A program made the position numbers and the translations under genes. From Neorhizobium sp. NCHU2750 (GTDB lineage Bacteria; Pseudomonadota; Alphaproteobacteria; Rhizobiales; Rhizobiaceae), in the NCBI RefSeq assembly GCF_003597675.1, contig NZ_CP030827.1, positions 2,542,001-2,606,000 of the forward strand: DNA of 64,000 bases, written 5' to 3'. The notes below the pieces were generated by a model that was not told the origin of the DNA, ran no database searches, and saw only the letters and a list, made by a program, of their open reading frames with translations. This document shows positions 17,871 through 26,404 of this stretch, piece after piece (the stretch's first letter is position 1; each line of letters begins with the position of its first letter).

Positions 17871-18196
17871 GGACGCTTTGCCATGGTCCCGCCGTGGAAC
17901 TGGCCGAAGTGGCGGGCGCAGAACAGCGCGATGCCGAATGCGCCGAGACCGGCGGCAAGAACATCGGCCGGTTCGCCGATCTGCAGTGCGCCCAGCGTGA
18001 TGATGAGAATGTAGGCGACGACGAGATTGGCAAAACCCCACAGCGTGTTCACTGTGGAAGATGACAGTCCCACGCCATGCGGCTTGGCGAATGGTGACTG
18101 GAATGGCCGGCCGAGAACGCCGCTGACCACATGCGGCACCGCATTCATCAGGAAGGCGCCACCTAAGAACAGGCTGATATAGTGAGGAACAGACAT
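17867..18196 (-). CDS. Small membrane protein, unknown function
   Basis: A 109-residue protein with about three hydrophobic segments (HYISLFLGGAFLMNAVPHVV; LWGFANLVVAYILIITLG; ADVLAAGLGAFGIALFCARH). It lies one base after the isochorismatase-like gene and overlaps the MFS gene by four bases, so it is surely co-translated with both. I do not recognise a functional family. Its position suggests an accessory role in the same efflux or detoxification operon. Confidence 0.75.
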   Translation of the reverse strand: MSVPHYISLFLGGAFLMNAVPHVVSGVLGRPFQSPFAKPHGVGLSSSTVNTLWGFANLVVAYILIITLGALQIGEPADVLAAGLGAFGIALFCARHFGQFHGGTMAKRP

Positions 18197-18197
18197 A

Positions 18198-18761
18198 TCA
18201 CTGGGTCCGCTGTGTGAGAAGGTCGATCACATCCCCGACAAGGCCGGTTTCGCCCAGCCGAGGGAACAGTTTTTCGGTGCTGTAGGCATGCGCCTCCGCC
18301 CGGGGATCCATCATCGCGTCGATGGCAAGCGTCACGTTGAAGCCCGCCTCATGGGCCTGCCGCGCTGTCGCCTCGACGCCTGAGCCGGTCGCAACGCCGC
18401 AGATCACCACCTGCGTGACGCCGAGCGCCTTGAGGCGTGCCTCGAGATCGGTGGTCGCGAATGCGCCCGCCGTATATTTCGTCACCACGATATCGGAAGC
18501 CTGCCGGTTAAGTTCGGGCAACAGATCGACAAATCCATCCGGCAGCGGCCCCGAATGCCGCCCGGCTTCGGTGCGCCCCGGCGCGCTGCCGGCAACATTG
18601 ACGAGCACGACCGGCAGGCCCTGGGCGCGAAAGGCGCCGATCAGCGCCACCGCGCGCTCGACGACCGGCGCAAGGGCTGCGGCTGGCACCATGCCCGCCA
18701 CCCCCACCTGGAGATCGACAACGATCAGCGCGGTATTGTCGTCAAGAACGGTCAGGGCCAT
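18198..18761 (-). CDS. Isochorismatase-fold protein lacking the catalytic Cys
   Basis: A 187-residue member of the isochorismatase-like cysteine hydrolase fold. Asp16 (ALIVVDLQ) and Lys95 (VVTKYTAGAF), two of the usual triad residues, are present. At the nucleophile position the motif reads GVATGSGVEATAR, so Gly128 replaces the Cys of GVATxxCVxxTAR. Enzymes without the Cys exist in this fold (isochorismatases EntB and PhzD act on vinyl ethers), so a non-thiol reaction is more likely than amide hydrolysis. The ATG at 18761 follows AAGGAG with good spacing; an ATG five codons upstream overlaps that site. It is the second gene of the MarR operon. Confidence 0.8.
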   Translation of the reverse strand: MALTVLDDNTALIVVDLQVGVAGMVPAAALAPVVERAVALIGAFRAQGLPVVLVNVAGSAPGRTEAGRHSGPLPDGFVDLLPELNRQASDIVVTKYTAGAFATTDLEARLKALGVTQVVICGVATGSGVEATARQAHEAGFNVTLAIDAMMDPRAEAHAYSTEKLFPRLGETGLVGDVIDLLTQRTQ

Positions 18762-18797
18762 CGGGCTCTCCTTCAAAAGGCTGCGGCGCCATCTGCA

Positions 18798-19238
18798 TCA
18801 GTCCTCCTCCACCAGCCGCTGCAGAAGCACGATCGCAGCATGCACCTGCGCCTGTTCTTCAGCGGAAAGCGTCGCGTCTATTCTTCGCGTCAGCCAGTCC
18901 TGCCGGGCCGCACGCCCTTCCGCGATCATCGCCCGGCAATCTTCCGTCAGGGACAGGATCGTCTGCCGTCCATCGGAAGGATCAGGCATGCCCACCACCA
19001 GCCCGCTCGCTTCGAGCGAGGCGATCAGCGCGCCCATCGATTGCGGCCGCATGCCCTCCGCCCGCGCCAGGGCCGAGGTTGTCATCTGACCGTCCTTCTC
19101 CAGCCGGACAAGCACGGATGCCTGGCTGGCCGTCAGGTTTCCCGGATGGCCCTGCGCCCGCAGCTTGCGCTTCAGCTTGCTCGCCAGCGAACGAAGATCC
19201 TCCGCAACGAGGGCGGCGATGGAAATGGTGTCAGTCAT
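18798..19238 (-). CDS. MarR-family transcriptional repressor
   Basis: A 146-residue winged-helix regulator. The DNA-binding part lies around residues 35-100: LTASQASVLVRLEKDGQMTT, then ALARAEGMRPQSMGALIASL, with the wing DPSDGRQTILSLTEDC. It heads a minus-strand operon with an isochorismatase-fold protein, a small membrane protein and an MFS exporter. That is a common layout in which a MarR protein represses its own operon until an aromatic ligand releases it. A symmetrical AT-rich site just upstream (19253-19290) is the likely operator. Confidence 0.88.
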   Translation of the reverse strand: MTDTISIAALVAEDLRSLASKLKRKLRAQGHPGNLTASQASVLVRLEKDGQMTTSALARAEGMRPQSMGALIASLEASGLVVGMPDPSDGRQTILSLTEDCRAMIAEGRAARQDWLTRRIDATLSAEEQAQVHAAIVLLQRLVEED

Positions 19239-19252
19239 ATCGCCTCAATATC

Positions 19253-19290
19253 ATATATGAAGTCAAACTGTAAAGTTTACCTTCATATAT
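19253..19290. promoter_or_regulatory. Probable MarR operator/promoter region
   Basis: Ten-base perfect inverted arms, ATATATGAAG (19253-19262) and CTTCATATAT (19281-19290), enclose a second dyad AAACT/AGTTT (19265-19278). The site begins 15 bases upstream of the marR start codon and is strikingly AT-rich. That is the expected position and symmetry for autorepression. It could also affect puuD, whose start is 132 bases to the right. Confidence 0.65.
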
Positions 19291-19422
19291 TTGACGACCG
19301 GCCCGCGTAGAAAATCAGCCGCGACACGACAACGCATGCCGTGCTGCGGCGCCTTGCCCCTTTCCTCCTCCGCGTTTTTTGCCCACACTCATGAGTCGGG
19401 GAATAAAAACGGGAACAACCGA

Positions 19423-20664
19423 ATGTATGAATATGCCGTCGCCTGGGAATGGCTGAGTTTTGCGGTGCGCTGGTTTCATGTGGTCACCGCGATCGCCTGG
19501 ATCGGCTCGTCCTTCTATTTCATTGCGCTTGATCTCGGACTGGTGAAGCGGCCGCATCTGCCGCCGGGCGCCTATGGCGAGGAATGGCAGGTCCATGGCG
19601 GCGGCTTCTACCACATCCAGAAATATCTGGTCGCACCGGCCCAGATGCCCGAACACCTGACCTGGTTCAAATACGAGAGCTATTTTACCTGGCTGTCCGG
19701 CTTCCTGATGCTCTGTCTCGTCTACTACGGCGGCGCCAATCTCTTCCTCATCGACCACTCGGTGATGGAACTAGAACCCTGGCAGGCGATCTGTCTGTCG
19801 CTGGCGTCACTCTCGATCGGCTGGCTGTTCTACGACCAGCTCTGCAAGTCGAGGCTCGGCAACAATACCTGGGGCCTGATGATCCTTCTCTATATCCTGC
19901 TGGTGCTGATGGCATGGGGATATACGCAGATCTTCACCGGCCGCGCCGCCTTCCTGCATCTCGGCGCCTTCACCGCGACGATCATGTCGGCCAACGTCTT
20001 CTTCATCATCATCCCCAATCAGAAGATCGTCGTCGCGGACCTGATTGCCGGGCGAACACCGGATGCGAAATACGGCCGCATCGCCAAGCAGCGCTCGCTG
20101 CACAACAACTACCTGACGCTGCCCGTCATCTTCTTCATGCTGTCGAACCACTATCCGCTGGCCTTCGGCACAGAGTTCAACTGGATCATCGCGGCACTCG
20201 TCTTCCTGATGGGCGTCACCATCCGCCACTGGTTCAACACCACCCATGCACGGAAGGGCAAGCCGACCTGGACCTGGCTCGTCACCGTCATCCTGTTCAT
20301 CCTCATCATCTGGCTGTCGACCGTGCCGAAGGTGCTGACCAGAGAGGCGGAAACCTCGCAAGCCTCGGCGATGACGCCGATGAGCCAGAAATTTGCCGCC
20401 AACGAACATTTCGGCGCCGCCCGCGACGTCGTCATGGCCCGCTGCTCGATGTGCCACGCCGCCGAGCCCGTCTGGGACGGCATCACGTTTGCGCCGAAAA
20501 CGGTGAAGCTGGAAACCGATGCACAGATTGCCAGCCACGCGCGGGAAATCTATATCCAGGCCGGCAGAAGCCATGCCATGCCGCCCGGCAACGTCACCGA
20601 CCTGTCTCAGGACGAACGCAAATTGCTTGTGGCATGGTATGAAAGCACCGTCGCATCGAGATAG
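19423..20664 (+). CDS. puuD: Membrane-bound cytochrome c urate oxidase
   Basis: A 413-residue integral membrane enzyme that oxidises urate to 5-hydroxyisourate and passes electrons to a fused cytochrome c. The N-terminal urate-oxidase part (DUF989, about 1-300) contains eight or so hydrophobic segments, starting RWFHVVTAIAWIGSSFYFIA. The C-terminal periplasmic cytochrome has haem motif CSMCH at 341-345 and a likely axial Met in SHAMPPGN. This family was characterised from Agrobacterium as the non-classical uricase. I chose the ATG at 19423 because upstream sequence in the frame is not membrane-like. guaD follows after 20 bases, so the two form an operon. Confidence 0.93.
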   Translation: MYEYAVAWEWLSFAVRWFHVVTAIAWIGSSFYFIALDLGLVKRPHLPPGAYGEEWQVHGGGFYHIQKYLVAPAQMPEHLTWFKYESYFTWLSGFLMLCLVYYGGANLFLIDHSVMELEPWQAICLSLASLSIGWLFYDQLCKSRLGNNTWGLMILLYILLVLMAWGYTQIFTGRAAFLHLGAFTATIMSANVFFIIIPNQKIVVADLIAGRTPDAKYGRIAKQRSLHNNYLTLPVIFFMLSNHYPLAFGTEFNWIIAALVFLMGVTIRHWFNTTHARKGKPTWTWLVTVILFILIIWLSTVPKVLTREAETSQASAMTPMSQKFAANEHFGAARDVVMARCSMCHAAEPVWDGITFAPKTVKLETDAQIASHAREIYIQAGRSHAMPPGNVTDLSQDERKLLVAWYESTVASR

Positions 20665-20684
20665 TTCCAACCCTGAAGGTTCTC

Positions 20685-22001
20685 ATGACGCCCACCCTGA
20701 TCCGCGGACGCCTGCTCTCCTTCAAGCGTGCCCCCCAGTCGCTCGCCGATGGCGAAAGCTATAGCTACCAGCATGATGGCGGCCTGCTTGTCGGCAATGA
20801 CGGCAGGATCGCCGCGATCGGGGATTATGCAGCGGTGAAGGCCGCGGCTCCGGATGACGTCACCGAGATCGACCATCGCCCGCATCTCATCCTGCCGGGC
20901 TTCATCGACACGCATGTGCATTTTCCGCAGATGCAGGTCATCGCTTCCTATGCGGCAAACCTCCTGGAATGGCTGAACACCTATACCTTCCCGGAGGAAT
21001 GCCGCTTCGTCGAAAGCGATCACGCCACCCGTATCGCCACGCATTTCTACGAAGAGTTCCTGCGCCAGGGCACGACGACGGCGGTGGCCTATTGCTCCGT
21101 CCACAAGACCTCTGCCGACGCCTTCTTTGCCGAGGCCTTGAAGCGCAACATGTGCATGGTCGGCGGCAAGGTGATGATGGACCGCAACGCCCCGCAGGGC
21201 CTGCTAGACACGCCCGAAATGGGCTATGACGAGACCCGCGCCGTCATCGACGAGTGGCATGGCAAGGGCAGAAACCACGTCGCCATCACCCCCCGCTTCG
21301 CCATCACCTCGACGCCCGGCCAGATGAAGGCGACCCAGGCGCTGGCGGAGGAATTTCCCGATCTCTTCATCCAGACGCACCTGTCGGAAAATCACGACGA
21401 GATCCGCTATACCTGCGAGCTCTACCCGGAAGCAAAAGACTATACCGATATCTATGCCCGCTATGGCCTGCTCGGGAAAAAGACCCTGCTCGGCCACGCC
21501 ATCCACCTGTCGGAACGGGAGATGGATGCATTGTCGGAGGCAGGCTCGATCGCCGTCCACTGCCCGACCTCCAATCTCTTCCTCGGCTCCGGCCTCTTCC
21601 CGATGAAGCAATTGATGCGTAGGCAGAAGCCGGTGCGCATTTCCGTCGCCACCGATATCGGCGGCGGCTCCAGCTATTCGATGCTGAAGACCATGGACGA
21701 GGCTTACAAGATCCAGCAATTGCTCGGCGAACGGCTGAACCCGCTGGAAAGCTTCTACCTGATGACCAGAGGCAATGCCGAGGCGCTGTCGATGGAGACC
21801 GATATCGGCACGCTCGATATCGGTTCGGTGGCCGATCTCGTCGTGCTGGACGCAGCGGCAACGCCCGCCATGAAGCTCAGGATGGAGACGATCTCGACAT
21901 TGCCCGAAGAGCTTTTCCTGTTGCAGACGATCGGCGACGACCGCGCCGTCGTCGAGACCTATGTGGCGGGCAAGCCGATGAAGCCAGCGCCGGCCGCTTG
22001 A
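20685..22001 (+). CDS. guaD: Guanine deaminase
   Basis: A 438-residue amidohydrolase converting guanine to xanthine and ammonia in the cytoplasm. The zinc-binding motif GFIDTHVHFPQ lies near residue 70, followed by the guanine-deaminase-specific context VIASYAANLLEWLNTYTFPE. Later metal and catalytic residues appear in FIQTHLSENHDEI, LLGHAIHLSE and VATDIGGGSSYSML. The length matches the family. It sits directly behind puuD and would supply xanthine to XdhAB, making guanine usable as a nitrogen source. Confidence 0.95.
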   Translation: MTPTLIRGRLLSFKRAPQSLADGESYSYQHDGGLLVGNDGRIAAIGDYAAVKAAAPDDVTEIDHRPHLILPGFIDTHVHFPQMQVIASYAANLLEWLNTYTFPEECRFVESDHATRIATHFYEEFLRQGTTTAVAYCSVHKTSADAFFAEALKRNMCMVGGKVMMDRNAPQGLLDTPEMGYDETRAVIDEWHGKGRNHVAITPRFAITSTPGQMKATQALAEEFPDLFIQTHLSENHDEIRYTCELYPEAKDYTDIYARYGLLGKKTLLGHAIHLSEREMDALSEAGSIAVHCPTSNLFLGSGLFPMKQLMRRQKPVRISVATDIGGGSSYSMLKTMDEAYKIQQLLGERLNPLESFYLMTRGNAEALSMETDIGTLDIGSVADLVVLDAAATPAMKLRMETISTLPEELFLLQTIGDDRAVVETYVAGKPMKPAPAA

Positions 22002-22314
22002 GACGCAAGTGAACGGCAGCGCCAGATAAAAATACATGAAGTGCACAAGCGGCTTTCCGCGTTGTGCAATCGTTAACTCTCCGGGCGCAATCTGGGCAAA
22101 GGCAGAGAAGTCGTCTCTTCGCTATGACAGCGAATGCCTCCATCGAACATTCACTAGATCCTGAAGCATGCTCATTTCGGAGCAGCGGCCTGAGGGAAAG
22201 ACTGGAACGTTGCGGCCGATCGGGGTGTCCCTGATCGCCATCGCGGCGGCGTGTCCGCAAGGTCTGACCGACAGCTCGCTCCCGGCTCCGAACGGACCTT
22301 ACCGAGATAACCAG
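22002..22314. other. Intergenic region upstream of second chemoreceptor
   Basis: This 313-bp gap separates guaD from the chemoreceptor. The reading frame of the chemoreceptor stays open back to 22168, but the upstream part does not look like a chemoreceptor N-terminus. No clear promoter, repeat or RNA gene was recognised; a long 5' leader for the chemoreceptor mRNA is possible. Confidence 0.45.
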
Positions 22315-24261
22315 ATGACCTTTTTGAAGAACGCCAGCATCCGGGCGAAAATTATGTCGCTCATTATCCCGATCTGTCTCGTCGCGATCGCCTCCTCCCT
22401 CTATCTGTCCAGCGAGTTCAAGCAGTCGGACGGGCTTTACGAGCGCTTCATCGCCAACGACAACCAGGCCGAAGTGGATCTGGTCGCCTCGACCCGCAGC
22501 CTCGTTGCAACCGGCTATTCCACCTATCAGATCCTGCTGCACAGCCAGACGTCATCGGTCGACGACGCCTTGAAGGGCTTCTACAAGGAAAGCACGACCA
22601 GCCTGATCGGCCGCATCGAGCAGGCCAAGAAGGGCTCGCCCGAATATGCCGACCAGCTCGACACTTTCGCGACCCGCGCGAAGGAAGTCGTCGCCCGGAC
22701 GGATGCGGCGCTGAAGCCCGGCCAGAGCGCCGAGGACACCAGGGCCGCGCTCGCCAAGGCCGACGCGCTGATCCAGCCTCTGCTGTCCGACATGCGCGAC
22801 CTGACCACCAGGATGAAGGACAACATCCATCTGCGCTCCAGTCATCTGGCTGCACGGACGAACTCCACCATCGTGATCTCGCTCACCGTTCTTGGCATTG
22901 TCTTCGTCGTCATGATCGTCGCTGCGCTGTTCGTTGCCTCGCGCGGCATCACCACGCCGATCGCCAGGCTGCGGCACCGCATGGTTTCGCTCGCCGATGG
23001 CCAGACTGACGCCGCCGTCGACGGTCTCGACCGCAAGGACGAAGTCGGCCAGATGGCATCGGCCGTCGCCATCTTCCGCGACAATGCGATCGAGCAGGCA
23101 AGGCTCGAAAAGCAGGCAAACGACCACCGGTCGCTGTCGGAGCGCGAACGCCTTGAGCGGGAAGCCCAGAAGGCGCAGCAGGTCGCAGACACGCAATTCG
23201 CAGTCAGTGAACTCGCCACCGCCCTCGACCGACTGGCCGGCGGTGACGTCGCCTACCGCATCGACCGCGCCTTCGTTGCCGAACTCGATACGCTGCGCAC
23301 CAACTTCAACAGTTCCGCCACCAATCTCGAGGATGCCCTGCATGCCGTCGGCGACAACGCCCGCGGCATCGATGCCGGCGCCAACGAGGTCCGCCAGTCG
23401 GCCGACCAGCTAGCCAAGCGCACCGAGCAGCAGGCAGCCTCGGTCGAGGAAACCGCAGCAGCACTCGAGGAGATCACCACCACGGTGAAGGACGCCAGCC
23501 TGCGGGCCGAGGAAGTCGGCAAGCTGGTGGCGCAGACCCGCAAGGGTGCCGAACGCTCCGGCGGCATCGTCCAGAACGCCATCACCGCCATGCACGAGAT
23601 CGAGCATTCCTCAGCCGAGATCACCAGCATCATCGGCGTCATCGACGATATCGCTTTCCAGACCAACCTCCTGGCGCTGAATGCCGGCGTCGAGGCAGCC
23701 CGTGCCGGTGAAGCCGGCAAGGGATTTGCCGTCGTCGCACAGGAGGTCCGCGAACTGGCACAGCGCTCCGCCGCCGCCGCCAAGGAGATCAAGCGACTGA
23801 TCGACACGTCCGGATCGCATGTGCGCTCCGGTGTCGAACTGGTCGGCGAAACCGGCGCCGCCCTGCAGGCGATCGTCACCGAGGTGCAGGACATCAACCG
23901 CCATGTCGATGCGATCGTCGAATCGGCGCGCGAACAGTCCGTCGGACTTCAGGAGATCAACGTCGCCGTCAACGCGATGGACCAGAGCACCCAGCAGAAT
24001 GCCGCGATGGTGGAGGAATCCACCGCCGCCAGCCACCGCCTGGCCCAGGAGGCGCAGGCGCTCAACCGGCTCCTGTCGCGCTTCAAGCTCAGCGGCGCGG
24101 CTGGCAACATGAGGGCTGCCCCATCGGCCGCCCCGCAGCCGGCCACCGCGTCATCCCGCCCGACCGCCTCGCCCGCCCGCTCCCTCGGCAACCGGCTTTC
24201 CGCCGCCTTCGGCGGTGGCTCGGCCGCGGCCGTGAAACAGGAAAGCTGGGAAGAATTCTGA
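22315..24261 (+). CDS. Transmembrane methyl-accepting chemotaxis protein (paralogue)
   Basis: A 648-residue chemoreceptor similar throughout to the one at 14621-16576. TM1 is near residues 12-31, the periplasmic domain about 35-180 and TM2 about 182-206. HAMP segments follow, with the hairpin tip in [20 protein letters not shown]. The C-terminus ends ESWEEF, a second example of the xWxxF tether. The periplasmic domains have diverged much more than the signalling parts, which suggests duplication followed by a change of ligand. The ATG at 22315 was chosen from the shared opening MTFLKN. It follows the purine genes puuD-guaD, but a purine ligand is only a guess. Confidence 0.92.
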   Translation: MTFLKNASIRAKIMSLIIPICLVAIASSLYLSSEFKQSDGLYERFIANDNQAEVDLVASTRSLVATGYSTYQILLHSQTSSVDDALKGFYKESTTSLIGRIEQAKKGSPEYADQLDTFATRAKEVVARTDAALKPGQSAEDTRAALAKADALIQPLLSDMRDLTTRMKDNIHLRSSHLAARTNSTIVISLTVLGIVFVVMIVAALFVASRGITTPIARLRHRMVSLADGQTDAAVDGLDRKDEVGQMASAVAIFRDNAIEQARLEKQANDHRSLSERERLEREAQKAQQVADTQFAVSELATALDRLAGGDVAYRIDRAFVAELDTLRTNFNSSATNLEDALHAVGDNARGIDAGANEVRQSADQLAKRTEQQAASVEETAAALEEITTTVKDASLRAEEVGKLVAQTRKGAERSGGIVQNAITAMHEIEHSSAEITSIIGVIDDIAFQTNLLALNAGVEAARAGEAGKGFAVVAQEVRELAQRSAAAAKEIKRLIDTSGSHVRSGVELVGETGAALQAIVTEVQDINRHVDAIVESAREQSVGLQEINVAVNAMDQSTQQNAAMVEESTAASHRLAQEAQALNRLLSRFKLSGAAGNMRAAPSAAPQPATASSRPTASPARSLGNRLSAAFGGGSAAAVKQESWEEF

Positions 24262-24291
24262 TCGCCATTCGGGCCGCAACACAAACAACGG

Positions 24292-24320
24292 ACGGGCGGC
24301 ATTTGCCGCCCGTTCTGCTT
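24292..24320 (+). terminator. Rho-independent terminator after second chemoreceptor
   Basis: The stem ACGGGCGGCA pairs with TGCCGCCCGT around a two-base loop, followed by a short T-rich stretch (TCTGCTT). It stands between convergent genes and could serve both. Confidence 0.7.
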
Positions 24321-24340
24321 GAAAGGCCATCGGATAGCGA

Positions 24341-25219
24341 CTAGAGCCGGCTCGCCCGTCTTATCCCGTCCGTGATCGCATCCATAACCACGCGGATGAC
24401 CGGTGCGTCGCGGATGTCGGAATGCACCACCAGCCAGATGTCCCGCGTCACCGGCACATCCTCGGCGATGGCCACGGTGAGCCCATGTTCCGCCCCGACG
24501 AAGAAATCCGGCAGGATGGCGATGCCGCCGCCGGCACTTGCCGCAGCCCGCTGGAACTCCAGCGTCGATGCCCTGATGCCGATGCGCCGCTCGCCGGCAA
24601 CCGCGACAAGCCTTCGATGCTGCGGCGATGCTTCCATATCCGCACCATAGGCGATGAAACTCCAGTCCCGCTCCTCAGTCGCCGCCAGATAGGATGGCGA
24701 CGCATAGAAATTGAAGGCGACACCGCCGACCCGTGTCACGGTCAGGTCGCCCTCTTCCGGTCTCGCCAGCCTCACCGCGATATCCGCCTCGCGCCGGTTG
24801 AGCGAGGCATAGCGCTTCTCGCCGACCACCGTGATCTCGATCTCGGGATGGCTCTGGCGCAAGCCGGCAATCGGCCCCGGCAGCAGCACGGCCGAGAGTG
24901 CCGGCGGCGCGCTGATCCTGACCGTACCCGCCAGACGATCCTGCCGGAGCGCCACCTGGCTGATGGCAAGCGCCTGCTCTTCCATCTGCCCTGCGAGAGC
25001 CGCGATGCGCTCGCCGTCCTGGGTCAGCTCGATCCTCCGCCCACGTCGATCAACGAGCCGGGTCTGCAACTGCTCTTCCAGCATCGCCACCCGCCGGCTG
25101 ACCGTTGCATGCTCCACGCCGAGCGCGCGAGCGGCACCGAGCAGCGTGCCCTTCGTCGCCAGCGCACGAAAATGGCGCAGGTTTTCCCAATCCGGAATTG
25201 TCAATTTTTTCCCATTCAT
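24341..25219 (-). CDS. LysR-family transcriptional regulator
   Basis: A 292-residue regulator with its helix-turn-helix at about residues 10-68 (FRALATKGTLLGAARALGVE, then HATVSRRVAMLEEQLQTRLV). An effector domain starts at about 95 (GTVRISAPPALSAVLLPG). The ATG at 25219 was chosen because the frame further upstream is antisense to the neighbouring gene. It is divergent from a quinone oxidoreductase gene 76 bp away, the usual arrangement of a LysR protein with its target. Induction of the reductase by a quinone or aldehyde is a reasonable inference only. Confidence 0.9.
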   Translation of the reverse strand: MNGKKLTIPDWENLRHFRALATKGTLLGAARALGVEHATVSRRVAMLEEQLQTRLVDRRGRRIELTQDGERIAALAGQMEEQALAISQVALRQDRLAGTVRISAPPALSAVLLPGPIAGLRQSHPEIEITVVGEKRYASLNRREADIAVRLARPEEGDLTVTRVGGVAFNFYASPSYLAATEERDWSFIAYGADMEASPQHRRLVAVAGERRIGIRASTLEFQRAAASAGGGIAILPDFFVGAEHGLTVAIAEDVPVTRDIWLVVHSDIRDAPVIRVVMDAITDGIRRASRL

Positions 25220-25295
25220 TGTCGAATTGTAGGGAATTTTCAAACATGCCGCCAGCCGCCAGTATCCGCCATGAGAGTTTGAATGGAGAACAGTC

Positions 25296-26264
25296 ATGAG
25301 CGATCGCGAAATACACCTGATGGGCTGCGGCGGGACGGAAAAGCTAGAAATACATCCCCAGCCACCGCTGCATCCCGGCGCCGGTGAAATCCTTGTCCGG
25401 CATCGGGCGATCGGCATGAATTTCGTCGATATCTATCATCGCATCGGCACCTACCCGCTCGCCGCCTACCCCGCCATTCCCGGCGTCGAGGCGGCCGGCA
25501 TCGTCGAAGAAGTCGGTCCCGATGTGACCGGGATCGCTCCGGGAGATCGCGTCGCCTATGGCGCAACGCTCGGCGCCTATGCCTCCACCCGGCTGCTGCC
25601 CGCGCACCGGGCAATCCTGCTGCCCGACGACATCTCGTTCCAGGCCGCCGCCGCATCGATGCTGAAGGCCATGACGGCCTATATGCTCCTCCACCGCACC
25701 TATCCCGTCTGCGAAGGAACGGTCGTGCTCGTCCATGCCGCAGCCGGCGGCCTTGGCGCCATCATGGTCCGCTGGGCAAAGCAGCTCGGCGCCATCGTCA
25801 TCGGCACGGTCGGCACCGAGGAAAAGGCGGTTCTCGCCAAGCAATACGGCGCAGACCACGTGATTGTCGGCCGCAACGCCGACATCGCCCCACAGGTGAA
25901 AGAACTGACCGGCGGCAGGGGTGTCGACGTGGCCTATGATGGGATCGGCGGCAGCACGCTCGCCCGCAGCATCGCGGCAACCCGCGCCTTCGGCACGATC
26001 GCCTCCTTCGGCCAGCCGGCGGGGCCGATCCCGCCGATCGAGATCGAAACGCTGAGACCCGGAAAATCCCTGACGCTTCCCTCCATCATGGCACATGCCG
26101 CCGATCCGGCCAATTATCGAGAAGCGGCCGAAGCCGCGATCGAGGCCATGCGGCAGGGCATGGCAGCGACGATCGCCGGAGAATTCCCACTCGACGACGT
26201 GGCGAAGGCGCAAACATTGCTGGAAAGCGGCAGCGCCGCCGGCAGCCTGTTGCTGATCCCCTGA
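25296..26264 (+). CDS. qor: NADPH:quinone oxidoreductase (zeta-crystallin type)
   Basis: A 322-residue medium-chain reductase without the structural zinc loop, matching the quinone oxidoreductase group. The N-terminal GroES-like part has FVDIYHRIGTYPLAAYPAIP and GVEAAGIVEEVGPDV. The Rossmann part contains VLVHAAAGGLGAIMVRWAKQ at about residues 145-165, whose AAxGGxG pattern binds NADPH. It reduces quinones with NADPH and protects against redox cycling. It is divergent from a LysR gene that probably regulates it. Confidence 0.9.
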   Translation: MSDREIHLMGCGGTEKLEIHPQPPLHPGAGEILVRHRAIGMNFVDIYHRIGTYPLAAYPAIPGVEAAGIVEEVGPDVTGIAPGDRVAYGATLGAYASTRLLPAHRAILLPDDISFQAAAASMLKAMTAYMLLHRTYPVCEGTVVLVHAAAGGLGAIMVRWAKQLGAIVIGTVGTEEKAVLAKQYGADHVIVGRNADIAPQVKELTGGRGVDVAYDGIGGSTLARSIAATRAFGTIASFGQPAGPIPPIEIETLRPGKSLTLPSIMAHAADPANYREAAEAAIEAMRQGMAATIAGEFPLDDVAKAQTLLESGSAAGSLLLIP

Positions 26265-26404
26265 CAGTTCCTGACGGAATGTGGCGCATCGCGGCATGTT
26301 GATCCGGCACGTTCGCCGACATGCCGCACGCAGTGCAACATTCCTGTGGCAGCATGCCGCGGATGTGCTAAGCCTCCTTCATCATTCAGGAGGAAATTCG
26401 CATC

